Part shown: positions 9,604 through 20,152 of the stretch, piece by piece
Layout: every line of letters begins with the position of its first letter
Position numbering within the stretch: the first letter of the stretch is position 1
From: Sphingobacterium faecium
GTDB lineage: Bacteria > Bacteroidota > Bacteroidia > Sphingobacteriales > Sphingobacteriaceae
Reading direction: 5' to 3'
DNA: 64,000 nt
Assembly: GCF_003054045.1 (NCBI RefSeq)
Contig: NZ_QBKH01000004.1
Span: 372,001 to 436,000 of the forward strand
The notes under the pieces: model-generated
Told to the model about the DNA's origin: nothing
Databases searched by the model: none
The model's input: only the letters and a program-made list of their open reading frames with translations
Made by a program: the position numbers and the translations under genes

Positions 9604-10395
9604 CTAAAATAAAATTGCTTTTAGCTTTTTATTAAAATCTTTCTCTTCCATCCAATCGTAAACAGAGGATTTCAATTTGGCAATCACTGCTGCTTTCGGT
9701 TCTGCTACCACTTTCTTTTTTTTCGTCAGTACCTTGGAAACTGGGGTATTGTTGAGCTCCACTTTGGTGGCAAACATATTGATATTCATACTAGGTATAG
9801 AAACTCCTAATATCATACCTGGTAGACCATGGATAAGTTCTGGACCTGCCGGAACCGGAATCTGATTAGCGAAGAATGCAACGACATAGATGGAATCTTG
9901 AATAATTCCATTTGCCCGGCGACAATCATATCCTGCAATATTGCGATACTCATCCGTATATTTCCACTTCACGGTGGGCAATGAATCTTTCATTAATAAC
10001 TCTTCATCACCGAAAGGCAACAACTTGAGGAAACTGTTTTCCTTAACGTTGATATAGGTTTTCGAATCACTAATAAATGGACTATACCAAGACACATTTC
10101 GATAATTGGCAGGATACTCTTCTTGTATCGTTTCAAAAAGAGTTTCTTCATCGAAAAACTTCAAGCTATGGTGCGTAATCATCTCCACAGGTCCCGATTT
10201 GACCGCCTGCTCTACACTGATCTTATCCCAAGTACCCAAATCTGGCTTATTCAAAAAATTGCGCTTCAGGTAGTTTTGTAAATGAAACTTCCGCTCATAT
10301 GTAATCGTTCCACTGCTCGGGAAAAAGGCATACTGTGCAGAGGCGCTTGCCATAAAACAGACTAATAACAGCAATACTACAATATATTTTCTCAT
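9604..10395 (-). CDS. GLPGLI family protein
   Basis: An exported 263-aa protein with a signal peptide ending at SASAQ. It carries the family motif as HGLPGMILGVSIP near residues 188-200, after YRNIAGYDCRRA. GLPGLI proteins are a Bacteroidota family of unknown function, often encoded beside large outer-membrane beta-barrel proteins, as here. The start lies 1 nt past the stop of the barrel gene, so the pair forms an operon. A strong AGGAGG ribosome-binding site precedes it, unusual in this phylum. A role with the neighbouring barrel, such as in peptide or metal handling, is only a guess. Confidence 0.88.
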   Translation of the reverse strand: MRKYIVVLLLLVCFMASASAQYAFFPSSGTITYERKFHLQNYLKRNFLNKPDLGTWDKISVEQAVKSGPVEMITHHSLKFFDEETLFETIQEEYPANYRNVSWYSPFISDSKTYINVKENSFLKLLPFGDEELLMKDSLPTVKWKYTDEYRNIAGYDCRRANGIIQDSIYVVAFFANQIPVPAGPELIHGLPGMILGVSIPSMNINMFATKVELNNTPVSKVLTKKKKVVAEPKAAVIAKLKSSVYDWMEEKDFNKKLKAILF

Positions 10396-10396
10396 C

Positions 10397-13180
10397 TTAT
10401 TTTCCTCCTTTCATAGTTGTAAAATTATAAATCACCTTTAACATGCCATAGCGATGCAACACTTCATTGCTGGACTGAATAAAGGATGTTCCACTTTGGT
10501 AACGATTGATACCGCTATTTTTATTCAAAATATCGTTGACAAAAAGTTGTGCTTCTAATGATTTATCTTTAAAGAACTTTTTAGAGATATAACCATTCAT
10601 ATTGATAATATTGATCGATTCCAAGGTTTGGGTTGCACTCTTATAATTTTGACGACCCTCCAATGATATTTTAAAATCTTTTGGTAAATAATACGTTGCT
10701 CTACCAAACGTATTCATTTTGAAAGATGTTCTACTTAATTCCGGCTGTAATGAAGAACTTAGATTTTCTACTCCAGGACTAACTGATATATAGAAATCCA
10801 TCTTGTTGGCTTTAGAACGATTAAGTCCTATACTAGGAGAAAGATTCAAACTTTCATTTTGATTTAGCTGAGGCTCTGTTCTACCGATTGATAAATAGCT
10901 GTACTGACTATAATAATCAATATTAGCCCCAAGATTCAAATTTAATCCCCATTTTTTATGCAGGACAAATCGATATCCTGTCCCACCATATATATTCCAA
11001 CTCGGTTTATCAACATTAACATATTGAATATCTTGGCGACCATCTTCATAATAGGTCACTCGACTTGATATATTATCGATCCCCTGCGAACCATTTAAAT
11101 ACACATAGATACTTTGATCCTTCAGTTGCTTATAAGAATTAAATTCTAAAGAGTAATTATTATTAAAACCGGCCTTCAAATCGAAATTATCTAAATACTG
11201 CACCAATTGCTGTGAGTTTTGTTTTAATGGCTCAATCTGAGTCAGGGAAGGTTGTATAGTTCGGCCCGAATACCTAAAATATACGCTCTTGCTTTTGGTT
11301 ATTTGATAGTTGCCCGACAAGCTCGGACGAATAGACGTTTGATTCCGTTGTAGTGTAGTTTCCAAATTATTATATGCTCGCTTCACATCCTCATAATCCA
11401 ATTGATTACTCAAATTAACGGTCAGCTTACTATCTTTATAATTAAGAGAAGTATTCAATCCATTTTTGATACTTGTAAAATCAAAATCATTAAGGATACG
11501 CTCATCTAATACCGTATATTCACCAGTGACGGGGTCTTGATCAAAAGATTGATTTAAGGTTTCTGATGTATTGTTAAGGAATGAATATCCGAGAGAAGCA
11601 GTTAACCTTTTAGACAAAGGTTCGGTAAACGTCATCGATGCCCCAAAGTTGGTATTTTTATTTTTATCACGCTTAAATTGATCAATTGTAGCAATACTAT
11701 CTTTCACCTTAAAATAGGTTTCCGAGAAATAATTTGTTTTACCATCGCTCTGATTAGTATTCGTATTTAGAGCCAAAGTCAATGATCTTCTTTCTTTTTT
11801 AAAACGTCGGGTAAGCAAAAGATCTATATTAAACCTCTCTTGATCGCTTTTTAATCTGTTTCTTGATCGGGTTTGGGTAATTGTATCCCCTTCCAGCGTT
11901 TGCTGTCCGCCAAAAGTTTCCGAAAAATTATCTCGCTGTGACTTATTGAAACCCATCTTCACAGTCATATCGGTCAAGGAATCTAATTTATAGTCATAAC
12001 GCAGATTGGCTGCGTTTACCCGATTTTCATTATCAGAACTCGTTTTTGAATGGTCAATACGTGCTTGATCAGGAAGATTATTCTGTGCAAGGTAAGTACT
12101 CGTATTCGTGACATTAAGTTGATTGCGTTTGTAGTTAACATTGATCTTATGCTTATCATTGGCTGTTTTATCGGAATAACTGGCCCCAAAATTAAGAGCT
12201 TTGGGTATCCCTCCCCCATAATAATTACCATCAAATCCACCATCCGAACCATCGCCTCCTGAAATCATAATGCCTCCGCCATCCATCATCTCGACATTAC
12301 CTGATCCACCCACACCATATTTCTGCCCATCTTCAAAGCCTAGTCCAACCATACCATCATTGGCTGCAATTCCAAAAACCGCGATCTTTTGATTGCCATT
12401 AAATTTATTCGCCATCACTTTGCCACCATAATACTTGTCGGTACCTCCTCCTACAGTAGCTTGACCAAACATGCCCTTTTTGCTATCTGCCTTTAGCTTA
12501 ATATCAATAGTCTGTGTTCGTTCACCATCATCGACACCTGTACGATCAGTTAAATCAGATTTCTTTTCATATACCTGTACTTTACTGACCATATCCGATC
12601 GGATATTCTTCGTGATGAGTGTTGGATCATCACCAAAAAACTCTTCGCCATCCAATAAGACTTTTTTTACTTCTTTTCCATTTGCCGTAATTTTCCCATT
12701 TGCATCAATGGTCATACCAGGAAGGACCTTTAAAAGGTCTTCCACTTTTGCATCTTTCTCTACTTTGAAGCTACCCGCATCATATTCAACCGTATCTCCT
12801 TTAATAACAACAGGAATTCGACCGGTTACTTGTGCTTCCTCTAACAGTAAAGCCGCTTTTGACAATTTAATAGATCCAAAAGATATAGGTTCTTCACCTA
12901 CTAGGATGTCCTTTACAAAATCAACATATTGAGGAAAAGATACAATGAACCTGTATGATCCAGTATCTATTTTTGGAAAACTAAAATCTCCGCTTTCATT
13001 TGTTCTTACGAACTTAACAAGTACAGAATCTTTAGCATTTAATAAGACAACAGCAGCTTTTCCGAGTTTTCCACCATCCTTAGAATCAACAATCTCTCCC
13101 GATATTTTTGTTTGTGCTTGCGCTGAATTGGTCATCATAAACGAGCATATCAGTAATATGCTCCAATAGAATTTGGCCAT
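10397..13180 (-). CDS. Outer-membrane beta-barrel protein with N-terminal carboxypeptidase-regulatory-like domain
   Basis: A 927-aa TonB-receptor-like protein. After a signal peptide (ends NSAQAQT) there is a CarboxypepD_reg-like beta-sandwich at about 25-110. A plug-like segment follows (VEDLLKVLPGMTID, then VLLDGEEFFGDDP), and then a barrel typical of the OMP_b-brl_3 family with a C-terminal strand near LKVIYNFTT. A Gly- and Asp-rich segment at about 295-325 is probably a surface loop. No SusD partner is adjacent; its partner is the downstream GLPGLI gene. A candidate promoter and an inverted repeat lie just upstream. Substrate unknown. Confidence 0.88.
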   Translation of the reverse strand: MAKFYWSILLICSFMMTNSAQAQTKISGEIVDSKDGGKLGKAAVVLLNAKDSVLVKFVRTNESGDFSFPKIDTGSYRFIVSFPQYVDFVKDILVGEEPISFGSIKLSKAALLLEEAQVTGRIPVVIKGDTVEYDAGSFKVEKDAKVEDLLKVLPGMTIDANGKITANGKEVKKVLLDGEEFFGDDPTLITKNIRSDMVSKVQVYEKKSDLTDRTGVDDGERTQTIDIKLKADSKKGMFGQATVGGGTDKYYGGKVMANKFNGNQKIAVFGIAANDGMVGLGFEDGQKYGVGGSGNVEMMDGGGIMISGGDGSDGGFDGNYYGGGIPKALNFGASYSDKTANDKHKINVNYKRNQLNVTNTSTYLAQNNLPDQARIDHSKTSSDNENRVNAANLRYDYKLDSLTDMTVKMGFNKSQRDNFSETFGGQQTLEGDTITQTRSRNRLKSDQERFNIDLLLTRRFKKERRSLTLALNTNTNQSDGKTNYFSETYFKVKDSIATIDQFKRDKNKNTNFGASMTFTEPLSKRLTASLGYSFLNNTSETLNQSFDQDPVTGEYTVLDERILNDFDFTSIKNGLNTSLNYKDSKLTVNLSNQLDYEDVKRAYNNLETTLQRNQTSIRPSLSGNYQITKSKSVYFRYSGRTIQPSLTQIEPLKQNSQQLVQYLDNFDLKAGFNNNYSLEFNSYKQLKDQSIYVYLNGSQGIDNISSRVTYYEDGRQDIQYVNVDKPSWNIYGGTGYRFVLHKKWGLNLNLGANIDYYSQYSYLSIGRTEPQLNQNESLNLSPSIGLNRSKANKMDFYISVSPGVENLSSSLQPELSRTSFKMNTFGRATYYLPKDFKISLEGRQNYKSATQTLESINIINMNGYISKKFFKDKSLEAQLFVNDILNKNSGINRYQSGTSFIQSSNEVLHRYGMLKVIYNFTTMKGGK
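10404..10409 (-). promoter_or_regulatory. Strong Shine-Dalgarno before the GLPGLI gene
   Basis: AGGAGG on the minus strand, 8 nt before the ATG and inside the end of the barrel gene. Most starts in this window lack such a site, so it suggests translational tuning of the second gene in the pair. Confidence 0.6.
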
Positions 13181-13207
13181 TAGGTTAGGTTTATAATAAT
13201 TAAAAAC

Positions 13208-13240
13208 TAAAGATATAGTTTTAATACGATTAACTCGTAT
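13208..13240 (-). promoter_or_regulatory. Candidate promoter and operator of the barrel-GLPGLI operon
   Basis: On the minus strand, TATCTTTA (13208-13215) matches the -7 element at seven of eight positions, 27 nt before the ATG. Just upstream is a perfect inverted repeat ATACGA-N5-TCGTAT (13224-13240), placed between -7 and the expected -33. A binding protein there would repress. The regulator is unknown. Confidence 0.4.
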
Positions 13241-13267
13241 GGTTTTTGTTAAATTTTCGTTAAAAAT

Positions 13268-13305
13268 AAAAAAGGTCGAATTAGTTGACTAATTCGACCT
13301 TTTTT
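13268..13305 (-). terminator. Terminator of the Rrf2 gene
   Basis: An 18-bp perfect stem (13268-13285 with 13288-13305) with T and A runs, just past the Rrf2 stop codon. Confidence 0.85.
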
Positions 13306-13323
13306 ATCATATGTTTTATTTAA

Positions 13324-13773
13324 CTAATGGTCTTCAGTTGTATCTAGATTTAATTGTTTTTCTTTATTAATTAAACTAGCAACACTCGTATCGTTTAGTA
13401 TTTGTAACATCGCATTGCGGACTTCAACAAAAGTATCCCGTATACCACAAGCATGTTCTGTTGTGCATTCATCACATGAGCGATAAAAATTGAGACTTAC
13501 ACAAGGCAATAAAGCAATAGGACCGTCAATCAGACGCATCACTTGGGATAAATAGACATCCTCAGGTGCTTTATTCAGACTATATCCACCCCCTGCACCC
13601 TTCTTGCTATATAAAATTCCTGCATTACGCATTTCTAACAATATCTGCTCTAAAAATTTCTTCGGGATATTTTCTTCCTCTGCAATTTTTACAATCTGCA
13701 TCGGATCCTTACCGTAGTTCCTACCTAAAACCATTAAGGCTTTAATGGCATATTTTGTCTTTTTAGAAAGCAT
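13324..13773 (-). CDS. Rrf2 family transcriptional regulator
   Basis: A DNA-binding regulator of 149 aa. The Rrf2 winged helix is clear: MLSKKTKYAIKALMVL, then IPKKFLEQILLEMRNAG, then KKGAGGGYSL. Four Cys in LPCVSLNFYRSCDECTTEHACG at about 91-112 could bind an Fe-S cluster, as in IscR or NsrR; cluster type cannot be told from sequence. It has its own terminator. A perfect 12-bp inverted repeat starts 11 nt upstream of the ATG, which points to autoregulation. No isc, suf or cys genes adjoin, so its targets are unknown. Confidence 0.92.
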   Translation of the reverse strand: MLSKKTKYAIKALMVLGRNYGKDPMQIVKIAEEENIPKKFLEQILLEMRNAGILYSKKGAGGGYSLNKAPEDVYLSQVMRLIDGPIALLPCVSLNFYRSCDECTTEHACGIRDTFVEVRNAMLQILNDTSVASLINKEKQLNLDTTEDH

Positions 13774-13783
13774 ATTATTTATT

Positions 13784-13813
13784 CAATTTTATCTACAAAC
13801 TTAGATAAAATTG
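13784..13813. promoter_or_regulatory. Inverted repeat upstream of the Rrf2 gene (candidate autoregulatory operator)
   Basis: CAATTTTATCTA (13784-13795) and its exact reverse complement (13802-13813) with a 6-nt spacer. A third half-site, CAATTTTATC, lies at 13849-13858. Position and symmetry fit a dimeric Rrf2 operator. Confidence 0.6.
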
Positions 13814-13939
13814 TTTTATTTACAATCTTAATTAAATTGCTAATAAAACAATTTTATCCCCCCACTCCTCTTGTATCCGTAAATTTATATAGAGGAAACC
13901 TAACAAATTCTACCTGTAATATAGCATTTAATAGTGATA

Positions 13940-15580
13940 CTACTGCCCGAGCACTTCTACTATAGGTGTTCCGATACTTCCATTGGGCTCCATGACATGT
14001 AATAGTGCCGCCAATGTAGGTGCAATATCAGTTACGTTAACTGATTTATTAGATACGCCATGTTTGATGCCCCAACCCATAAATACTAAAGGTATATGAG
14101 AATCAAAACTCGACCAAGTGCCATGTGTAGTACCCGTAGAACGTGGCGTGCCATCATACCATTGTGGTTCAACCACAATCTGAATAACCCCACTCCGTTT
14201 TATATTGTATCCATTTATAGCTTTTTCACGAATGGCTAGTGGTGCCTGCAATGCATCTCCTTTTGACATGTCAAATACAAATGCAACACCATCTTGTTTC
14301 TTTAAGTACTTAATGATATCAGTTTTGATCGCTTCTTCATCAAGTTTTAAAGTTTCAATTTTTTCGTTGTCCAAATGAACTTGGTAATTCATTAAACTTT
14401 TAACCAATTTTTCTTGACCAAATTTAGCTTTCAGATTTTCATTCAATGCCGTAATTATTTGTCTGCTTGGGAAATATCCACCATTTCCCTTCATATCCAT
14501 AAAATAACGTGAATTATAAGATGCAGCATGATCCGCTGTTAAGAAGAACGTATAATTGCCCGCACCAACTGTCTTATCCAAATAATTGAAAAGATCAGCC
14601 AACTCATGATCCAGTTTTAAATAAATATCTTCAATCTCGACAGAAGAAAGCGAATAGCGGTGCCCCACGTAATCAGTTGCAGATAAGCTGACACAAAGAA
14701 AATCTGTGTTCTTGGTAGGATTATTACCCAATTTTTCATGTTCAATCGCTGCTTTAGCTAAATCTAAGGTCAACGTATTGCCCATAGGCGTCGTTTTGAT
14801 CAATTCATAACCTTCAGTCTCCATCAATTTGGATGTCGCCCTTGGTAATGTTGGACTTGCTTCACCAGCAAATTTTCCTTCATAAATATTATCATCTGCA
14901 ATACTTGAAGTATAGGTTGATAACGGATAAGAAGGTTTCCAATCTTGTTTTAAATATTTTTCAGCTAGTTTTTTCTTATTAAAATCTTCTACCCACTTTG
15001 GCAATTTGTCCATGTAAAAATTACTGGTAATCCAATTACCAGATTTGGACTCAAACCAATAAGCAGCGTCAGCAAAATGACCTGCAGGCAAGATACCACC
15101 ACGATCTTTGATCGCAATTCCAATCACTTTAGATTGAAAATTGGTTGCTAATTTCAATTGATCAGTGATTGTAGAAGCAAGAAGATTACGAGGCGATTGT
15201 TTTCCTTCGGCCTCCATAGTACCAACACCAATGACATTGTCATCTTGAGTACAATACATCGGTTTGCCCGTCTGCTCCATAATCCAATCATTACCAGCGA
15301 TACCGTGAATAGCCGGTACTGACCCCGTGTAGACCGAACTATGCCCAATTGCAGTGTAAGTAGGAATATAGTTAATCAATGTGTTCTCACAAGAAAATCC
15401 TTCATTCAACAATCTTTTGAAACCACCTTCGCCGTAACGTTCAGCAAATCGATACAAATAATCCCAACGCATTTGGTCAACCATAAGACCAACGACTAAT
15501 TTAGGACGTTCTGGCGACTGTGCAAAGGTTGTCAGACTACTCAACCCTACGCACATCATTACTAACATTTTTTTAATCAT
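13940..15580 (-). CDS. pafA: PafA-type alkaline phosphatase
   Basis: Periplasmic phosphomonoesterase of the alkaline phosphatase superfamily, releasing phosphate from organic esters. A signal peptide ends at TTFAQ. Metal and catalytic features match PafA: Asp35 in LMVDQMRWD, nucleophile Thr76 in PTYTAIGHSS, Lys and Arg in IKDRGGILPAGH near 160, Asp-His in TADHAASYN, and a late His in STGTTHGTW. The length of 546 aa is typical. It starts 34 nt past the uvrA stop on the same strand, so it may be cotranscribed with uvrA. No pho box is evident. PafA enzymes are often phosphate-insensitive. Confidence 0.92.
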   Translation of the reverse strand: MIKKMLVMMCVGLSSLTTFAQSPERPKLVVGLMVDQMRWDYLYRFAERYGEGGFKRLLNEGFSCENTLINYIPTYTAIGHSSVYTGSVPAIHGIAGNDWIMEQTGKPMYCTQDDNVIGVGTMEAEGKQSPRNLLASTITDQLKLATNFQSKVIGIAIKDRGGILPAGHFADAAYWFESKSGNWITSNFYMDKLPKWVEDFNKKKLAEKYLKQDWKPSYPLSTYTSSIADDNIYEGKFAGEASPTLPRATSKLMETEGYELIKTTPMGNTLTLDLAKAAIEHEKLGNNPTKNTDFLCVSLSATDYVGHRYSLSSVEIEDIYLKLDHELADLFNYLDKTVGAGNYTFFLTADHAASYNSRYFMDMKGNGGYFPSRQIITALNENLKAKFGQEKLVKSLMNYQVHLDNEKIETLKLDEEAIKTDIIKYLKKQDGVAFVFDMSKGDALQAPLAIREKAINGYNIKRSGVIQIVVEPQWYDGTPRSTGTTHGTWSSFDSHIPLVFMGWGIKHGVSNKSVNVTDIAPTLAALLHVMEPNGSIGTPIVEVLGQ

Positions 15581-15614
15581 GTCTTTCTGTTCTGTTTAGG
15601 CTATAAATGTAAAA

Positions 15615-18416
15615 TTAATTTGTTAAATGTGTCTCTAAATATTGCCCTGTATAAGAATCTTTACACTTCACCAAGTCTTCTGGTAGTCCTGCAAAAACTA
15701 ATTTACCTCCTTTATCACCACCTTCGGGTCCGATATCAATAACCCAATCTGCGGATTTAATCATATCCATATTATGCTCTATGACCAAGATGCTGTTACC
15801 CAGATTAATCAATGCCTCAAATGATTTCAATAATTTTTTGATATCATGGAAATGAAGACCAGTTGTTGGCTCATCGAAAATGAATAATGTCTTTTTACTA
15901 TTATTTCCTTTTATCAAAAACGACGCTAATTTGATTCGCTGTGCCTCTCCTCCGGATAACGTACTGGAAGATTGTCCCAATTTCACATAGCCAAGACCAA
16001 CATCTTGTAGGGGTTGAAGTTTAGATAAGATTTTAGGCTGATCGGAGAAGAATACAATAGCCTCATCCACACTTAAAGCTAAAATATCCGAAACAGATTT
16101 ACTTTTATATTGAACATCAAGTACATGTTGTTTAAAACGTTTTCCATCACAAGCCTCACATGGCAATACAATGTCTGCCATAAACTGCATCTCGATCTTC
16201 ACCTCTCCTTCGCCTTGACATACATCGCAACGACCACCTTCTACATTAAATGAAAATGCCGCAGGCTTCAAGCCCTCAGCTTTAGCTGCTGGTAAATTTG
16301 AATATAGCGCTCTGACTTCATCCCATGCCTTGACATAGGTAACCGGATTGGATCTGGAGGAACGACCGATGGGGTTTTGATCGACCATTTCAATTTGCTC
16401 TACCTGATCGATATCTCCTTCAATCCCATCATAGACACCGGTTTGCTCTCCCGAATAATTGCCGATCGCTTTCTGTAGCGCCGGATACAAGATTCTTTTT
16501 ACTAAAGATGTCTTTCCAGAACCCGAAACGCCAGTAACGACTGTAAAATTGTTCAATGGAAAAGTAACATCGATGCCTTGCAGATTATTTTCATGTGCCC
16601 CTTTAACGATAATAGCATTATTCCAAGGCCTTCTTTTTGCAGGAATAATGATACTTTCTTGACCGCTGAGATACTTTCCTGTTAAACTTCTTTTATCTTT
16701 AAGGATCTCGTTATAATGCCCTGCAAAAACCAATTCTCCACCATTCACTCCTGCTTCCGGACCGATATCAATCAAATAATCGGCGGCTTCCATCATTTCT
16801 TGCTCATGCTCTACCACAATCACGGTATTTCCAATGTCACGTAGCGATTTCAATACCCCTATAAGCCTTTGCGTATCGCGTGGATGTAAACCAATACTTG
16901 GCTCATCCAATACATAGATCGAGCCGACTAATGAACTTCCTAAAGAAGTGGCTAAGTTGATCCGTTGAGATTCACCCCCAGAAAGGGAATTAGAAAGACG
17001 GTTGAGCGTTAGATAACTCAGACCTACATCACATAAAAACTGTAATCGGCTTTCAATTTCTGATAATAATCGTTTAGCAATCAAAAGGTCATTTCCTTTA
17101 AGCTCTAATCTTTGAAAGAATTCCAAAGCTTTATCCAAGGGCATCAAAACGATATCCGTAATGGACTGATCGCCAACTTTAACATAAGTAGCATCATGAC
17201 GGAGACGTGAACCATGGCACTCGGGACAGTCTGTCTTACCACGATAGCGTGATAACATGACGCGATATTGTATTTTATAGGTCTGCTCTTCGAGTTCCTT
17301 GAAAAATTGATTTAAACCCGCAAAATATTTATTTCCTGTCCAAAGAATTTTCTTTTGTGCTGCTGTTAAATCGGAATAGGAACGATGGATCGGGAAATCA
17401 AATTTTAAAGAAACTTTGATCAATGCTTGTAACCATTCTCCCATCTTCTCACCTCTCCAAGGTGCGATCGCTCCATCGTATACGGATCGGCTTTTGTCCG
17501 GGATAACCAGATCTGGATCAATACCAATGACCTTACCATAACCTTCACAACGACGGCACGCTCCATATGGATTATTGAAACTAAAGAAATTCGCTGTCGG
17601 TTCTTCAAATAAAATACCATCCAATTCAAACCGATCGGAAAAATGATGCAATTCACCCTCTACATCAATTGAACAATTGCCTTTTCCTTCAAATAAAGCA
17701 GTCTGGATGGAATCTGAAAGACGGTTTAACGTATCATCATCCGATTCGATGCGAACACGGTCTGTAACAATCTCGATCTCCCCTTCTTTAATCCCTTTAT
17801 TTTCGACCTTTTTATTATCGATAACACTTTCTATTTTCTGCAATTCGCCTTGATACTTGATTCTCACAAAACCTTTTTGCAATAATAAAGAGAGCTCTTC
17901 TTTCAATTTGCGATCATTGCTTGGTATTAAGGGTGCATAAATTGTAATGGAGGTACCCTCTTCTAATGAAGTAGCAAAATCAACAATACTCGAAACCGTA
18001 TCTTTGGTCACCAGTTCTCCAGATACTGGAGAATACGTTTTCCCGATACGTGCATATAATAGTTTCAGATAATCGTAAATCTCTGTCGAGGTACCTACGG
18101 TAGAACGTGGATTGCTGGTAATCACCCGTTGTTCGATTGCAATCGCTGGAGCAATACCCTTGATGTAGTCTACCTCAGGTTTGTTCATCCTTCCCATAAA
18201 CTGTCGGGCATAAGACGATAAACTCTCAACATAACGACGCTGTCCCTCGGCATACAAAGTATCAAAAGCTAAAGAAGATTTTCCCGAGCCTGACATACCT
18301 GTTATAACAACCAACTTATTTTTTGGGATATCGACATCAATATTCTTTAAATTATTGACTTTTGCCCCTTTTATTTGAATATAATTTTTCGGACTATTAT
18401 CCTGTGTCTTCGCCAT
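15615..18416 (-). CDS. uvrA: Excinuclease ABC subunit A
   Basis: Damage-recognition ATPase of nucleotide excision repair. It has two ABC modules: Walker A as GMSGSGKSS near residue 43 and GVSGSGKTS near 640. ABC signatures are [10 protein letters not shown] and [10 protein letters not shown], each followed by a DEP box ([10 protein letters not shown] and [10 protein letters not shown]). Zinc fingers show as CRRC, CPEC, and CDVC paired with CEAC. At 933 aa it is full length. The frame begins at an ATG with no overlap to the upstream M28 gene. pafA follows closely on the same strand. Confidence 0.98.
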   Translation of the reverse strand: MAKTQDNSPKNYIQIKGAKVNNLKNIDVDIPKNKLVVITGMSGSGKSSLAFDTLYAEGQRRYVESLSSYARQFMGRMNKPEVDYIKGIAPAIAIEQRVITSNPRSTVGTSTEIYDYLKLLYARIGKTYSPVSGELVTKDTVSSIVDFATSLEEGTSITIYAPLIPSNDRKLKEELSLLLQKGFVRIKYQGELQKIESVIDNKKVENKGIKEGEIEIVTDRVRIESDDDTLNRLSDSIQTALFEGKGNCSIDVEGELHHFSDRFELDGILFEEPTANFFSFNNPYGACRRCEGYGKVIGIDPDLVIPDKSRSVYDGAIAPWRGEKMGEWLQALIKVSLKFDFPIHRSYSDLTAAQKKILWTGNKYFAGLNQFFKELEEQTYKIQYRVMLSRYRGKTDCPECHGSRLRHDATYVKVGDQSITDIVLMPLDKALEFFQRLELKGNDLLIAKRLLSEIESRLQFLCDVGLSYLTLNRLSNSLSGGESQRINLATSLGSSLVGSIYVLDEPSIGLHPRDTQRLIGVLKSLRDIGNTVIVVEHEQEMMEAADYLIDIGPEAGVNGGELVFAGHYNEILKDKRSLTGKYLSGQESIIIPAKRRPWNNAIIVKGAHENNLQGIDVTFPLNNFTVVTGVSGSGKTSLVKRILYPALQKAIGNYSGEQTGVYDGIEGDIDQVEQIEMVDQNPIGRSSRSNPVTYVKAWDEVRALYSNLPAAKAEGLKPAAFSFNVEGGRCDVCQGEGEVKIEMQFMADIVLPCEACDGKRFKQHVLDVQYKSKSVSDILALSVDEAIVFFSDQPKILSKLQPLQDVGLGYVKLGQSSSTLSGGEAQRIKLASFLIKGNNSKKTLFIFDEPTTGLHFHDIKKLLKSFEALINLGNSILVIEHNMDMIKSADWVIDIGPEGGDKGGKLVFAGLPEDLVKCKDSYTGQYLETHLTN

Positions 18417-18467
18417 TTATAAATTCCAATCTAATTTGTTTCAATCTGACATACAGATAAAAACAAA

Positions 18468-18491
18468 AATAAGGATTTAAAAATCCTTATT
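18468..18491 (-). terminator. Terminator of the M28 peptidase gene
   Basis: AATAAGGATT and its reverse complement around a short loop. It is followed on the minus strand by a T-rich run and lies between the M28 stop and the uvrA start. Confidence 0.65.
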
Positions 18492-18547
18492 AATAACCTG
18501 AACTAAGAAAAGCCCAATATTTTACAAATTCTTAATAATTGGACTAT

Positions 18548-20152
18548 TTAGTAGCCAACTCCAGTTCTTCTTGGCTGCCTGATAGGAGGCCATACGCCCG
18601 GTTTACCGTCACGTCCCACAGGAAGTACACGTTGTTCCCGATTCACCAATTGAGGCTCCTCTGAGGCTTTATAAGTCATCACAGCAGTCAGGATAACATT
18701 ATATTTCAAATCGTCAAACACGAGCTTATCATAGGTATCTAAGTTGGTATGCCAAGTATTACTGAAATAACCCCAAGACAAAGAGCTCAACATAAATGCA
18801 GGAACTCCTGCAGCTACAAATGAAGAGTGATCAGATCCACCTCCGCCTGGAGATCCAGGAAATTCAGTTTTAATATCTTTTGTAACCGCATTTGGTACAG
18901 CTGCCATCCAACGCGAAATAAAGTCATAGGCGTGCACAAAACCAGAACCATTGATTCGCTCTACACGACCAGTACCATTATCCAAATTGAAAACTGCCTG
19001 CGTATTTTCTACAATTTCAGGATTATCCAATACAAATGAACGAGAACCATTCAATCCTTGCTCTTCACTTCCCCATAAACCGATTAAAATAGTACGCTTA
19101 GGATTCGGTAAGATTTTTTTCAAAATACGTGCAACTTCCATCATAGCGATAGTTCCGGTTCCATTATCTGTTGCACCAGAACCTCCCTCCCAAGAATCAA
19201 GATGTGCGGAAAGGATCACATATTCATTAGGAAACTCAGTTCCTTTAATTTCAGCAATCGTATTAAATGATGGTACATTCCCCAAATCTTTTGAAGCAGT
19301 TTCAACACTGATCTTAGGCTTAATTCCCTTTTCAGCAAGACGGTATAACATACCATAATCTTCTAATGAGATATCCAAAGAAGGAACTTTATAGGATCTT
19401 GCTCCAAATATTTTGTTAGCTCCAAATTCTTTTGACCAATTACTCGTCAATATTCCTACTGCCCCTGCCTCTTCTAATAGGGAAGGGATAGAATTAGCTG
19501 ATACACCAGAAGCTTGAATACGATTGTTCCACAATACAGTTAAAGAATCTCGAGATCTGTTCATCTTTTCAATAGATTCCTTTGTGCCAAACTCAGCCCA
19601 ATTATGATCTGGACGACCTGTAGGTTGGGGCATTGAAATCATCACAAATTTCCCTTTAACACCAGGCAACCAATTTTTGAAAGATATAGAATCCTTGACA
19701 TCTGGTAGAGCAATTACCTCCGCTTGTACCGTTTTTCCCTTTGTACTAGGACTCCATGCCAACTGTGTACCAGCTAATGACTTCACTCTTGGCGTTACCA
19801 TATCAATGTGTGAAATACCACGTTCCCATCCCTTCCATTCTCCAAACTTCTGATTCTTAGCAGAGATCCCCCAACTTTCAAATTTTGCTAATGCCCATTC
19901 ATTAGCACGGGTCATACCCGGAGTACCCACTAATCGCGGCCCCACCACATCCAACAATTCAAAAGCAAGTGATTCTAATTGCGAATGATCATTGGCTTCG
20001 GCAACAATTTTTTGTACAATAGGCTCTAAAACCTGATTTTCTTGCTGAAAACGGCCTTGAGCAAATCCATTTTCTACCAATGCAAAGCTTAATACTAAGG
20101 CACAACCTAAGATGCCTTTTGATAAAATATACGTGAAATTAGTTCTTTTCAT
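18548..20152 (-). CDS. M28 family zinc metallopeptidase
   Basis: Exported aminopeptidase or carboxypeptidase-like enzyme with a signal peptide ending near ENGFAQG. A PA-type insert occupies about 130-290. The M28 zinc core then follows: SAHLDSWEGGSGATDNGTG (His and Asp ligands), LWGSEEQGLNGS (catalytic Glu and Glu ligand), FNLDNGTG, and a late His in NTWHTNLDTYD. The frame extends to 20230, but the ATG at 20152 (MKRTNFTYIL) gives a proper signal peptide and the longer N-terminus does not. It probably digests peptides in the periplasm or outside the cell. It stands as a single gene. Confidence 0.92.
   Translation of the reverse strand: MKRTNFTYILSKGILGCALVLSFALVENGFAQGRFQQENQVLEPIVQKIVAEANDHSQLESLAFELLDVVGPRLVGTPGMTRANEWALAKFESWGISAKNQKFGEWKGWERGISHIDMVTPRVKSLAGTQLAWSPSTKGKTVQAEVIALPDVKDSISFKNWLPGVKGKFVMISMPQPTGRPDHNWAEFGTKESIEKMNRSRDSLTVLWNNRIQASGVSANSIPSLLEEAGAVGILTSNWSKEFGANKIFGARSYKVPSLDISLEDYGMLYRLAEKGIKPKISVETASKDLGNVPSFNTIAEIKGTEFPNEYVILSAHLDSWEGGSGATDNGTGTIAMMEVARILKKILPNPKRTILIGLWGSEEQGLNGSRSFVLDNPEIVENTQAVFNLDNGTGRVERINGSGFVHAYDFISRWMAAVPNAVTKDIKTEFPGSPGGGGSDHSSFVAAGVPAFMLSSLSWGYFSNTWHTNLDTYDKLVFDDLKYNVILTAVMTYKASEEPQLVNREQRVLPVGRDGKPGVWPPIRQPRRTGVGY

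Noticed and set aside
12016..12932. Several plus- and minus-strand ORFs of 70-153 codons inside the barrel gene
   Set aside because: They are shadows of the 927-aa barrel gene, whose domains explain the same bases.
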